Source: Bacillota bacterium
Lineage (GTDB): Bacteria; Bacillota; Negativicutes; Sporomusales; Sporomusaceae
NCBI GenBank assembly: GCA_017889705.1
Contig: JAGGAB010000008.1
Coordinates: forward strand, 62,001-126,000
Direction: 5' to 3'
DNA length: 64,000 nt
A program made the translations under genes and the position numbers. The notes under the pieces were generated by a model. The model worked only from the letters and a program-made list of their open reading frames with translations, was not told the DNA's origin and did no database searches. Numbering within the stretch: position 1 is the stretch's first letter; each line of letters opens with the position of its first letter. Shown here piece by piece: positions 9,036 through 17,269 of the stretch.

Positions 9036-9088
9036 AAAAAAACTGTAGAAATATCCCTACTGTTCTGAGGGATAAATTCCTACAGTTT
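9036..9088 (-). terminator. Terminator of the NarL-type regulator gene
   Basis: AAACTGTAG (9040-9048) pairs with CTACAGTTT (9080-9088), with an inner ATCCCT/AGGGAT stem. On the minus strand it is followed by a run of seven T (9042-9036). It lies about 40 bases after the regulator stop and overlaps the glcDF operator. Confidence 0.6.
9045..9083. promoter_or_regulatory. 39-bp bipartite operator upstream of the glcDF-like operon
   Basis: Two 16-bp arms, GTAGAAATATCCCTAC (9045-9060) and AGGGATAAATTCCTAC (9068-9083), are separated by 7 bp and form an inverted repeat. The same design, length and distance to the -35 occur upstream of lutC at 9989-10027. The centre would lie near -79 relative to the expected transcription start, a usual site for an activator. 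The adjacent NarL-type regulator is the likely ligand (inference). Confidence 0.65.
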
Positions 9089-9127
9089 GCAAAAAAATTC
9101 ACAATAGTATGTTTTTTCGACGACCAA

Positions 9128-9784
9128 TTATGTGTTAATTAATTTGTACTTTATTGCATAATTCACCAACTCCGATTTCCGGCGCACTTTTAGTTTTTCC
9201 ATAATGCGCGACCGATATGTGTCAATGGTTTTTGGGCTAAGTGACAGCCTTGCGCCAATTTCTCCATTAGTATATCCCCGAGCCAAAAAACGGATGACTT
9301 CCCGTTCCCGGCTGCTGAGAAGAATGTAAGGATCCTGTTGATCAGGCCCGTCATCCGACGCCCGCAGGAGATTATCCATTAATTTCTCCGACAAGCTTTC
9401 CGGCAGAAATTTCTTACCTGAATAAACTTTGATAATTCCTTCAATCAATTCAGTATCAGCCGATTTCTTTAATATGTACCCGTCGGCCCCTGCCCGCATA
9501 ACCTCTTTGACATATTCTTCATCATCATACATGGTTAAAACCAATATCCGACAAGCTATACCGCGATGGCGAATTTCCTTGATGCACTCAGCACCACCCA
9601 TAACCGGCATGGCCAAATCAAGAATGAGAACATTAGGAGAACACTTTTCTAGCATATCCAAGGTTTCCAGGCCATTTGAGGCCTCACCCACAACTTCAAA
9701 CTGAGGGTGATAATTTAGCATCGCCTTAAGACCTGCTCGCAAAACAGAATGGTCATCGGCAATTGCAATACGGATTTTATCCAT
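9128..9784 (-). CDS. NarL/FixJ-family response regulator
   Basis: A 218-residue two-domain regulator. The receiver domain (1-120) has the acidic pocket in IAIADDHS, the phospho-acceptor Asp56 in ILDLAMP, a Thr in LVLTMYDDEE and a Lys in YILKKS. A LuxR-type helix-turn-helix lies at about 150-212 (LSSREREVIRFLARGYTNGE, LSPKTIDTYRSRIMEKL). The ATG at 9784 is chosen over a longer frame because AAGGAG lies about 8 bases before it. It sits between the glcDF-like and lut-like operons, and both neighbouring promoters carry the same 39-bp operator. The partner kinase is probably the NarX-class enzyme at 5090-6193, although the genes are not adjacent. Confidence 0.9.
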   Translation of the reverse strand: MDKIRIAIADDHSVLRAGLKAMLNYHPQFEVVGEASNGLETLDMLEKCSPNVLILDLAMPVMGGAECIKEIRHRGIACRILVLTMYDDEEYVKEVMRAGADGYILKKSADTELIEGIIKVYSGKKFLPESLSEKLMDNLLRASDDGPDQQDPYILLSSREREVIRFLARGYTNGEIGARLSLSPKTIDTYRSRIMEKLKVRRKSELVNYAIKYKLINT

Positions 9785-9988
9785 AAATTTCTCCTTACAC
9801 CCAGTGTTTTTCTTTATCAAACAGCATATACATCTTTTTGTAATTTCACCCAAAATGTACAAGGTTAAATTAAAAATATCATAGTTTTATTGAATAGTAA
9901 ATCCTAAGTTGACTAATTTGTAAGAACGCTGTCGCAAGTGGCATATTTTTTCATTTAAATGACTTAGGTGTGAAAACATCCACGAATT

Positions 9989-10027
9989 GTAAGAAATATC
10001 CTACAAAATTCATAGGAAATTTCTTAC
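9989..10027. promoter_or_regulatory. 39-bp bipartite operator upstream of lutC
   Basis: GTAAGAAATATCCTAC (9989-10004), a 7-bp gap and ATAGGAAATTTCTTAC (10012-10027) form a near-perfect inverted repeat. Size, arm length and gap equal those at 9045-9083. The 372-bp gene-free stretch 9785-10156 contains this operator and the promoter below; nothing else is evident in it. Confidence 0.65.
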
Positions 10028-10051
10028 GTGCTTTTTACTGTGTATACCTGA

Positions 10052-10080
10052 TTTACAACCCCTTGCCTTAAGGTCATAAT
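10052..10080 (+). promoter_or_regulatory. Promoter of the lut-like operon
   Basis: TTTACA (10052-10057), 17-bp spacer, CATAAT (10075-10080). The -35 lies in CCTGATTTACA, preceded by TTTTTACTGT, both shared with the glcDF-like promoter, and 24 bp from the operator. Confidence 0.65.
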
Positions 10081-10156
10081 TTATTGTAATTAATCTAATA
10101 TTTCTTAATATTCTGCGGAAATTTGTCTTTGGCCTAACAAGGAGGGAACACAAATT

Positions 10157-10756
10157 ATGATAAAAGAGTGTCCTCACTGGAACCAAGTTTTATCAACCGC
10201 AAATCACGGCTCCCACTTATTTGATGAATTTGAAACGCGGGCTACCAATGCTGCAGCCACCGTTTATCGCGTAAAAACAGCAATTGAAGCCCGTGAGACA
10301 TTACTCCAGTTTATCAAAAGTGCTAATGTCACAAAGGTCGTGGCTGTTGAAAGCAAACTTCAACAAGCCGCCAACATAAATGAAGCAATTAACACCCTAG
10401 GCATTACCGTATATACTGACCCGCATGAAATTGCCCTTCATGCCGAATCAGCCGACATCGGCATATCTGGCGTTGAATTTGGCATAGCGGAATCCGGCAG
10501 TGTCTGCCAGGACGCTTATACCGTCGAAAGCCGCTTAGTATCCACCCTGCCGCCGATACATGTGGTGTTTCTTAACAGCACCAACATAGTGCCGGGAATT
10601 GAAGACGCTATGAATATACTCTCTAAAACTTATGACCGCGGTTATATCAGTTTTATAACCGGCCCCAGCCGTACAGCCGATATTGAACGGGTTCTAACTG
10701 TTGGTGTACATGGTCCCAGCCGTTTAATTATTATAGCGGTTGACGAAGAAGTTTAA
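10157..10756 (+). CDS. lutC: LutC/LldG-type LUD-domain protein
   Basis: A 199-residue protein with one LUD (lactate utilisation) domain, the size of LutC/LldG. Family stretches include ADIGISGVEFGIAESGS, the STLPPIHVVFL segment and a C-terminal FITGPSRTADIERVLTVGVHGP. LutC is one of three subunits of the LutABC L-lactate oxidation complex that yields pyruvate. The ATG has GGAGGG at 10141-10146. The next gene starts 14 bases after the stop and supplies the other two subunits as one chain. The promoter has the shared 39-bp operator. A role in L-lactate use is strongly suggested by this context and by the downstream permease. Confidence 0.88.
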   Translation: MIKECPHWNQVLSTANHGSHLFDEFETRATNAAATVYRVKTAIEARETLLQFIKSANVTKVVAVESKLQQAANINEAINTLGITVYTDPHEIALHAESADIGISGVEFGIAESGSVCQDAYTVESRLVSTLPPIHVVFLNSTNIVPGIEDAMNILSKTYDRGYISFITGPSRTADIERVLTVGVHGPSRLIIIAVDEEV

Positions 10757-10770
10757 GGAGGTGATCTGGG

Positions 10771-12945
10771 TTGGAGGGAAAACACCGCGATATAAAACAG
10801 GAAATTGAGCAAAAATTAAATGACGATATATTGCGCCAGGCACTTGCCCGCTTTGCCGAAGCCTACCCGCAATCGCGTGCCAAAGCTTATGAAAATGTTG
10901 CTGATATTGAAGCTTTGCGCGACTCGGTAAAACAAATGAAAGAGCACACAGTTGCTAATCTTGAGGCTATTGTTGATCAATTCGAAGCCGAGGCTCAAAA
11001 ACGGGGCGCTAAGGTCTTCAGGGCTGCCACCGGTGACGAATTGAAACAATACCTAATCAATCTTTGCCATGAAAAAGGCGTCAAACGCATTGTTAAATCC
11101 AAATCTATGGCGTCAGAAGAAATTCACCTTAACGCTGCGTTAGAAGCAGCCGGACTTCGAGTTAAAGAAACCGACCTTGGCGAATGGATTATTTCATTAG
11201 CTGGGCAAAAGCCATCCCATATGGTCATGCCAGCCATTCATCTTAACCGTCAGCAAGTTGCTGAGTATTTTTCTCAGGAACTCCAACAGGATATTCAGCC
11301 AGACATCCCGCTTATGGTTCAGGTTGCCAGGGAAAACCTCCGCGAAGAATTTTTACAGGCCGACCTGGGCATCACCGGAGCTAACTTTGGAATAGCGGAA
11401 AATGGTGCTATCGGGCTAGTGACTAACGAAGGCAATGCCCGTCTTGTCACGACACTTCCCCGCATTCATGTTGTTATTATTGGTTATGAAAAACTCATAC
11501 CAACAATCAAGGATGCTGCCCCTATTCTCCGCACCCTGCCGCGCAATGCGACCGGGCAGTGTCTTACCAGCTATGTAAGTATGATCTCCGGCCAGGTTCC
11601 CACCTTAGTAAAAAAAGATAACCAATGGGTAGAAGCCAATAAAGCACTTCATATAATTTTACTTGACAACGGGCGTCTCAAAGCCGCTAAAGACGAAAAG
11701 TTCAAACAGATTTTCCAATGTGTCCGCTGCGCCTCCTGCTTAAATGTTTGCCCTGTTTACCTGTTAGTAGGTGGTCATGTCTACGGCCATATTTATTCAG
11801 GCGGTATTGGCGCCATTCTTACGGCCTTCCTTAATAGCCAAGGAGATTTTGAGGCAATTAATGAATTATGTATTGGTTGCCGAAAGTGTACAACCATCTG
11901 TCCCGGCAAAATCGACATTCCCGGGCTTATCGAAGAACTGCGAATCCGTTCGGTTACCGAAAATGGTTTGCCCTTCACTATACGCACTGTTTTTGATAAT
12001 ATCCTTTCCAATCGAAAAGTCTTTCATTCCTTGCTGCGGGTCGCATCACTTACCCAGAAGCCGTTTAAGTCCGGCGAATTCATCAGACATCTTCCGCTGT
12101 TTTTAGCAGGTCTCACGAAAGACCGAAGCCTGCCGGCCATTGCCGATACACCACTGAGGGACAAAATAACAAACATAACAAAAAAATTAGACAACCCAAC
12201 AAAAAAAGTCGCCTTTTTCAGCGGCTGCAATATTGATTTTGTCTTTCCAGCAACCGGCGAATCGGTCTATAAGGTACTGCAAGACCTCAATGTTCAGGTA
12301 GTTTTTCCCGAAGACCAAAGCTGTTGCGGCAAACCCATCATCGGTATGGGTGACCTGGAGACCACCAAGAAGATTGCCAAACGAAATATCAAAGCTTTTG
12401 AAAAAGCCGAAGTTGATTATATTATTGCCGCCTGCCCGAGCTGCACCGAGACTCTTCATGCCACTTATGCCGACATACTGGCTGATGATCCTGCCTGGGC
12501 AGAGCGAGCCAAGAATTTTACCGCTAAAGTACGCGAGTTTTCCCAGTTTGTGGCTAAGCAGTATGAACAAACAGGCCGCCTAAACAAAGAGACACCCGGC
12601 GGAGTCAAAATCACAATCCATGACTCCTGCCATATGAAACGCGTGCTGAACATCCACGAAGAACCCCGCAAACTCCTTGAAAGTACTCCGGGATATGAAC
12701 TAGTGGAAATGAAGGACTGTGATAAATGCTGCGGTATGGCCGGCGCTTTTGGCATGAAATACCCGGAACTGTCACTGCCGCTCTTAAAACAAAAAATTCA
12801 AAATGCCAAAGACTGCGGCGCTCAGGTTATTGCTATTGGCTGTCCGGCCTGCATGATGCAGCTCAGAGGCGGCGTTGACAAACAAGCTCCGGAAATCTCG
12901 GTAAAACACATTGCCGATATACTGGCTGACACTATCAAGAAATAA
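10771..12945 (+). CDS. Fused LutB-LutA-type iron-sulfur lactate oxidation protein
   Basis: A 724-residue protein joining two usual subunits. Residues about 60-300 are the LUD domain of LutB (ITGANFGIAENGAIGLVTNEG). Two 4Fe-4S motifs follow at C317-C327 (CVRCASCLNVCP) and C367-C377 (CIGCRKCTTICPG). The C-terminal third, about 470-720, has two LutA/GlcF-type CCG domains (FFSGCNIDFVF, QSCCGKP, HDSCHMKRV, DKCCGMAGAFG). In Bacillus these parts are separate proteins, LutB of about 470 residues and LutA of about 240. The TTG start is set by AAGGAGG at 10755-10761. The protein should oxidise L-lactate to pyruvate with LutC and feed electrons to the respiratory or ferredoxin pool; the acceptor cannot be read from sequence. 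Confidence 0.88.
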   Translation: MEGKHRDIKQEIEQKLNDDILRQALARFAEAYPQSRAKAYENVADIEALRDSVKQMKEHTVANLEAIVDQFEAEAQKRGAKVFRAATGDELKQYLINLCHEKGVKRIVKSKSMASEEIHLNAALEAAGLRVKETDLGEWIISLAGQKPSHMVMPAIHLNRQQVAEYFSQELQQDIQPDIPLMVQVARENLREEFLQADLGITGANFGIAENGAIGLVTNEGNARLVTTLPRIHVVIIGYEKLIPTIKDAAPILRTLPRNATGQCLTSYVSMISGQVPTLVKKDNQWVEANKALHIILLDNGRLKAAKDEKFKQIFQCVRCASCLNVCPVYLLVGGHVYGHIYSGGIGAILTAFLNSQGDFEAINELCIGCRKCTTICPGKIDIPGLIEELRIRSVTENGLPFTIRTVFDNILSNRKVFHSLLRVASLTQKPFKSGEFIRHLPLFLAGLTKDRSLPAIADTPLRDKITNITKKLDNPTKKVAFFSGCNIDFVFPATGESVYKVLQDLNVQVVFPEDQSCCGKPIIGMGDLETTKKIAKRNIKAFEKAEVDYIIAACPSCTETLHATYADILADDPAWAERAKNFTAKVREFSQFVAKQYEQTGRLNKETPGGVKITIHDSCHMKRVLNIHEEPRKLLESTPGYELVEMKDCDKCCGMAGAFGMKYPELSLPLLKQKIQNAKDCGAQVIAIGCPACMMQLRGGVDKQAPEISVKHIADILADTIKK

Positions 12946-12963
12946 CCACTTTAGAAAATTTGT

Positions 12964-12992
12964 GGCTAAGGAAGACCACTGTCTTCCTTGCC
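12964..12992 (+). other. Hairpin between the lutBA-like gene and the permease gene
   Basis: AAGGAAGAC and GTCTTCCTT, with flanking GGC/GCC, form a 12-bp stem over a CACT loop. No T run follows, so it is more likely an mRNA-stabilising or processing hairpin than a terminator. Confidence 0.4.
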
Positions 12993-13084
12993 TCAATTAT
13001 GTACTACGTTGAAAGGGGGGATGGGGAAACACTTCTCAGCAAGGTCAACTAGATACTTGAGATAAAATTAAGGGGTGTGTGTAA

Positions 13085-14740
13085 ATGACATGGATTCAAG
13101 ATTATAACCCGTTGGGAAATATCTTTCTCTCGGCCCTTGTTGCCTCTATTCCGCTCTTCATCTTACTTTACATGTTAGGCATCAAGCGCTCAAAAGGGCA
13201 TAACGCGGCGTTCTTCGGTCTTCTCTCAGCCATTCTTGCAGCCGTTTTGGTCTTTAAAATGCCTGTCGGACTGGCAGCCAGTGCTACACTGCTTGGCGCT
13301 TTATACGGGATATTCCCCATTGTCTGGATAGTTATCACAGCCATCTGGGTGTACAATATGACCGTAGAGTCCGGTGAATTTGAAATCATCAAAAACTCGC
13401 TTGCCTCAATTACTGATGACCGCCGGCTTCAGGCAATCTTTATTGCTTTTGCATTTGGTTCCTTTATTGAAGGCACCGCCGGTTTCGGTACACCGGTAGC
13501 CATAACGGCTGCCATGCTGGTAGGCCTTGGTTTTAATCCGGTATATGCCGCCGGCATTTGCCTGGTTGCCAATACCGCGCCAGTAGCTTTCGGCGCTATC
13601 GGCATCCCGGTTGTAGTACTTGGTCAGGTAACCGGTATTGACGAAATGATCCTGAGTAAGATTATTGGACGTCAATTGCCATTCCTTGCAGTTATTGTTC
13701 CCTTGTGGGTTGTTGTGCTCATGTGTGGCTGGAAACGGGCGATGGAAGTACTGCCAGCAGTACTGGTGGCCGGCCTCTGTTTTGCCGTAACCCAGTTCTT
13801 TACATCAAACTATGTCAGCGTGTATTTGCCGGACATTACCTCCGCCGCTGTCACTATTATCGGCCTATTGATTTTCCTCAAAATCTGGAAACCTTCGAAA
13901 GTCTGGCATTTCCCTGATGAAAAGCCCTCTACCGAAGGACGAGTTCAGTTACAATATACCGGCATGGAAGTACTAAGGGCTTGGGCTCCGTACATTATCT
14001 TAGCCATACTGGTATTCTTGTGGGCTGATGATAAATTTATTGGATTTAAAAAGGTTCTGGTCGGTTGGGAAAAAGTTCTGGGCTTAACCTACCTACCATG
14101 GCCTGGCCTTCACAATCTTGTAGTTAAAGCAGCCCCGGTTGTAGCCAAAAATACCCCGTACGCCGCAAGCTACGGTGTTAACTTCCTGTCTGCTGCCGGA
14201 ACGGCTATCTTCTTCTCAGGTATTCTCTCCCTGTTCATCATTCCTAATTATGGTGCCGGCAAGGCAACTGCCTGTTTTTTCCGCACCATTAAAGTTATGG
14301 TTCTCCCGATTTGCACCATTGCTATGATTCTTGGTTTAGCCTATATTATGAACTACTCAGGCATGAGTTCAACCTTAGGTCTGGCGTTCACCGCCACCGG
14401 CCCGGCCTTCCCCTTCTTCGCACCGATTCTTGGGTGGTTGGGTGTGTTCCTTACCGGTTCTGATACTTCCGCCAATGCATTATTTGGCTCGATGCAAAAG
14501 ACAGCAGCCCAGCAACTTGGTCTTGATCAGAACCTTATTGTAGCATCCAACACCTCCGGCGGAGTTTGCGGCAAAATGATTTCTCCGCAAAGTATTTCTG
14601 TTGCTACCGCCGCTACCGGCCTGGTTGGTCAGGAATCAACCATATTCCGTTTCGCACTGCCTAATAGTATTGCCATGATTATTTTCATAGGCATTCTGAC
14701 TTATCTCCAGGCAACCGTACTTCATTGGATGTTACCTTAA
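13085..14740 (+). CDS. lctP: L-lactate permease (LctP family)
   Basis: A 551-residue polytopic membrane protein of the LctP family, full length, with about 12-14 hydrophobic segments. Family stretches include ALYGIFPIVWIVITAIWVYN, IEGTAGFGTPVAITAAML, ANTAPVAFGAIGIPVVVLGQ and, near the C-terminus, LTGSDTSANALFGSMQ and SNTSGGVCGKMISPQS. It imports L- or D-lactate, sometimes glycolate, with protons across the inner membrane. The ATG follows AAGGGG by about 9 bases. It lies 139 bp downstream of the lactate oxidation gene on the same strand and ends at a strong terminator, so it probably closes the lut-like operon. Confidence 0.95.
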   Translation: MTWIQDYNPLGNIFLSALVASIPLFILLYMLGIKRSKGHNAAFFGLLSAILAAVLVFKMPVGLAASATLLGALYGIFPIVWIVITAIWVYNMTVESGEFEIIKNSLASITDDRRLQAIFIAFAFGSFIEGTAGFGTPVAITAAMLVGLGFNPVYAAGICLVANTAPVAFGAIGIPVVVLGQVTGIDEMILSKIIGRQLPFLAVIVPLWVVVLMCGWKRAMEVLPAVLVAGLCFAVTQFFTSNYVSVYLPDITSAAVTIIGLLIFLKIWKPSKVWHFPDEKPSTEGRVQLQYTGMEVLRAWAPYIILAILVFLWADDKFIGFKKVLVGWEKVLGLTYLPWPGLHNLVVKAAPVVAKNTPYAASYGVNFLSAAGTAIFFSGILSLFIIPNYGAGKATACFFRTIKVMVLPICTIAMILGLAYIMNYSGMSSTLGLAFTATGPAFPFFAPILGWLGVFLTGSDTSANALFGSMQKTAAQQLGLDQNLIVASNTSGGVCGKMISPQSISVATAATGLVGQESTIFRFALPNSIAMIIFIGILTYLQATVLHWMLP

Positions 14741-14757
14741 TACCATACTCCTCTTTG

Positions 14758-14798
14758 CAGCAGGGGTGGCAGACTTAGTCTGCCACCCCTGCTGTTTT
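14758..14798 (+). terminator. Strong terminator after the lactate permease gene
   Basis: CAGCAGGGGTGGCAGAC pairs with GTCTGCCACCCCTGCTG over a 3-base loop and is followed by TTTTAT. Confidence 0.92.
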
Positions 14799-14800
14799 AT

Positions 14801-14828
14801 AATCCAGATGGTGTTGCCGATCTGGATT
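14801..14828. terminator. Second hairpin, possible terminator of the MBL gene
   Basis: AATCCAGAT (14801-14809) pairs with ATCTGGATT (14820-14828). It lies 20 bases after the MBL gene stop on the minus strand; only a weak T-containing tail follows on either strand. Confidence 0.4.
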
Positions 14829-14847
14829 GCTTTATTTATTCTACTTT

Positions 14848-15969
14848 TTAGTTAATATTTTCCCACCACTGAGAAAATCGTTGTTGTTGATTTGCAAGGT
14901 CTACCGGCTCTCCAATCAGGGGAGTAAGAAGCCTATACGCCTTATTCCTACTAGCATCAGTTATACGTTTGAATGGCTCATCCCAAGGATGATTGGCAAT
15001 TGCGAACTTGCCTGCATGCCCCGGCAATAACGCCTTGGCGTTCAGTTCTTCAGCAGCTTGTACTACTTCTTCCGGCATCATGTGTATATATGGCCAACGT
15101 TGATCATACTGGCCGTTTTCCAGAATTACAAGATCAAAACCATGTAACATTTCTCCGATTTGTTTGAAATGCGGCCCATAGCCACCGTCACCACTAAAAA
15201 ATATCCGTCGTTCCGGGGTTATTAACGCATACCCGCCCCACAAAGTTTTGTTAGGAGTTAGCATCCGCCCAGAAAAATGGCGTGCTGGCAATACATGAAT
15301 AACAAAGTCATTTTCTAATTCTAATTTGGTAAACCAGTCTTCTTCATGTATTCGTTCTTTTTCAAATCCCCACTGTTCAAAATATGAACCTACGCCTAGC
15401 GTGCAGATTACATTTTTGATTTTCGGTTTTAAAGCAGTAACCGTGGGGTAATCCAAGTGGTCCCAATGATCGTGCGTGATAAGCAAATAATCGATTTCCG
15501 GCATATCGTCTGCTGTGTATTGATTTGTTCCCTCAAAAGCTTTATTTACGAAAGAAACAGGTGATGCATACGAACTTAATACCGGATCAATCAGAATTCT
15601 TTTGCCGCCAAGCTGCACAAAATAGGAAGAATGTCCAAGCCAAATCACTATATCCTTATTTTTGTCCAAGATCATCAAATCTGTCTTTATTGTAGGAATA
15701 GGCTCTGTCGGTGTTAACCGCTCTTTTTTGGTAAAAAGATATTTCAACATTGTAGAAGCCGAGCTACTGCCTTCAACAATTTTAGGGGTAACCATCAAGT
15801 TCTGAAATTGTCCATCCATATAATTAGGTGAACTTTGGATTCTTTCAAGGCGGGCACCTTCAGGCAATTCTCCAAACTTAGGATGCTGAAGATAAAAAAC
15901 TATTCCAAGAGCTACTATACTAAGGCATAACAATATAACAAATAGCATTTTTCTTATCCTTTTTTTCAT
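14848..15969 (-). CDS. Membrane-anchored metallo-beta-lactamase-fold hydrolase
   Basis: A 373-residue MBL-fold protein of the UlaG/NAPE-PLD-like group. It has an N-terminal membrane anchor or signal peptide (basic MKKRIRK, then a run of about 20 hydrophobic residues). The metal-binding motif is THDHWDHLD, with further ligands in GVGSYF, PARHFSGR, SGDGGYGPHF and LPGHAGKF, and WLGHSSYFVQLGG opens the fold. The ATG at 15969 is preferred to one four codons earlier because GGAGA lies before it. The domain would face the periplasm or outer side of the membrane. The substrate is unknown: relatives cleave lactones, phosphodiesters or lipids. It is transcribed towards the lactate permease gene and shares no evident operon. 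Confidence 0.8.
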   Translation of the reverse strand: MKKRIRKMLFVILLCLSIVALGIVFYLQHPKFGELPEGARLERIQSSPNYMDGQFQNLMVTPKIVEGSSSASTMLKYLFTKKERLTPTEPIPTIKTDLMILDKNKDIVIWLGHSSYFVQLGGKRILIDPVLSSYASPVSFVNKAFEGTNQYTADDMPEIDYLLITHDHWDHLDYPTVTALKPKIKNVICTLGVGSYFEQWGFEKERIHEEDWFTKLELENDFVIHVLPARHFSGRMLTPNKTLWGGYALITPERRIFFSGDGGYGPHFKQIGEMLHGFDLVILENGQYDQRWPYIHMMPEEVVQAAEELNAKALLPGHAGKFAIANHPWDEPFKRITDASRNKAYRLLTPLIGEPVDLANQQQRFSQWWENIN

Positions 15970-16065
15970 GCATTTCTCCATTTTTATGTTTCATATTGCT
16001 GATTTTATCCATTTGTGATTGCGGTAATACCGAAACATAATGGCGATTCTGACCTGCATAATTGT

Positions 16066-17219
16066 TTATTCACCAAAAAGTTTGGCCGCCAGTTTCATTT
16101 TACTCATAATATCCACACCAAATGGGCAATTCTTCATACACGCCCCACATTCTATACATTCATTTGCATGATGTTCCAACAAAGCATAATGATTCTTTAC
16201 TGTCCCAGGAACAGCTTCTTGAATTAAAGCTAAATCTAAATACTTATTCACTAACGCAATATCTATCTTTTTTGAACAGGGCGCACAATGTCCACAATAC
16301 ATACAATGCCCGCTAAATGAACGCCTTGGTGCATTTGCAGAACTTCACTATAATCTTTTTCTTTGTTGCTTGCAGTAACATAGGCTGTTGCTGCAAGCAC
16401 TTCATTTGTATTTTTAACTCCAACCATTACCGAAGCAACTGCCGGTCTGGTTAAACAGTAATGTAGGCATTGTATCGGAGTGAGCGCTTTTTCGAAGGGC
16501 GATTCTTTGTCACTTAACAGCACTCCAGCAGCATACCCTTTCATAACCGTTAAAGCGACACCTGAATTTTGGCAGGTTTGGTATAACTTATCACGCTTTC
16601 GATCAATACCTTCATAAATTCTGTTTTTAAAAGTACTCTCTTCAAAAAGTATGTCTACATCCTCACTGGCTGGCAACATATCATAAGCAGGATTGATGCT
16701 AAATAAAATGACATCAATCATGCCTATTTCTACTGCTCTAAAAGCAATATCCGGATTATGTGTTGATATTCCTAAAGACTTAATAATTCCTTTTCCTTTT
16801 AATTCGTTTGCATATTTGATTATTTCTCCATTAAAAATGTTATCAAAATCTTTTTGATCATCAACATAATGAATCATTCCTACATCAACATAATCTACCT
16901 GCATTCTAATTAAAAAGTCTTCAAATGCATTAACAACTTCATTGAAATCCCTGGTACGCCGATATTGTCCGTCATCCCAGGTAGAACATAAATGTCCTTC
17001 AATAACAAAACTGCTGCGAGGATATTTATTTAGCGCTTTGCCCACGTTGCTTCTGACTACCGGATTTGAATTATATATATCAAGAAAGTTAATTCCTTCA
17101 TTGATTGCACAGTCTATAATTACCTCACACTCTGCATAACTTTTATTTTCAAATCCTCCGCCTCCAATACCAATGGCACTTACTTTAATCCCGATTCTTC
17201 CTAAAATCCGATATTCCAA
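16066..17219 (-). pseudogene. Aldo/keto reductase with C-terminal 4Fe-4S domain, frameshifted
   Basis: The upstream frame gives an aldo/keto reductase domain (EYRILGRIGIKVSAIGIGGG, VDVGMIHYVDD, LGISTHNPDIAFRAVE). The frame is then lost near 16305, in CATTTAGCGGGC. The other frame continues exactly with the expected ferredoxin-like tail (CMYCGHCAPC, CIECGACMKNCPFGVDI) and stops at 16066. One extra T in the TTT run near 16308 would restore a protein of about 384 residues like the intact paralog at 22634. This is a recent one-base deletion, a sequencing error or, less likely, recoding, since no canonical slippery heptamer is seen. The TTG start at 17219 is set by GAGGTG. The catalytic Tyr and Lys of the family appear to be absent, as in the paralog. 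Confidence 0.75.
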
Positions 17220-17269
17220 ATTAAACACCTCACAACGCATTTACCAACGTCGGTTTCGCAAAGTTTTAG

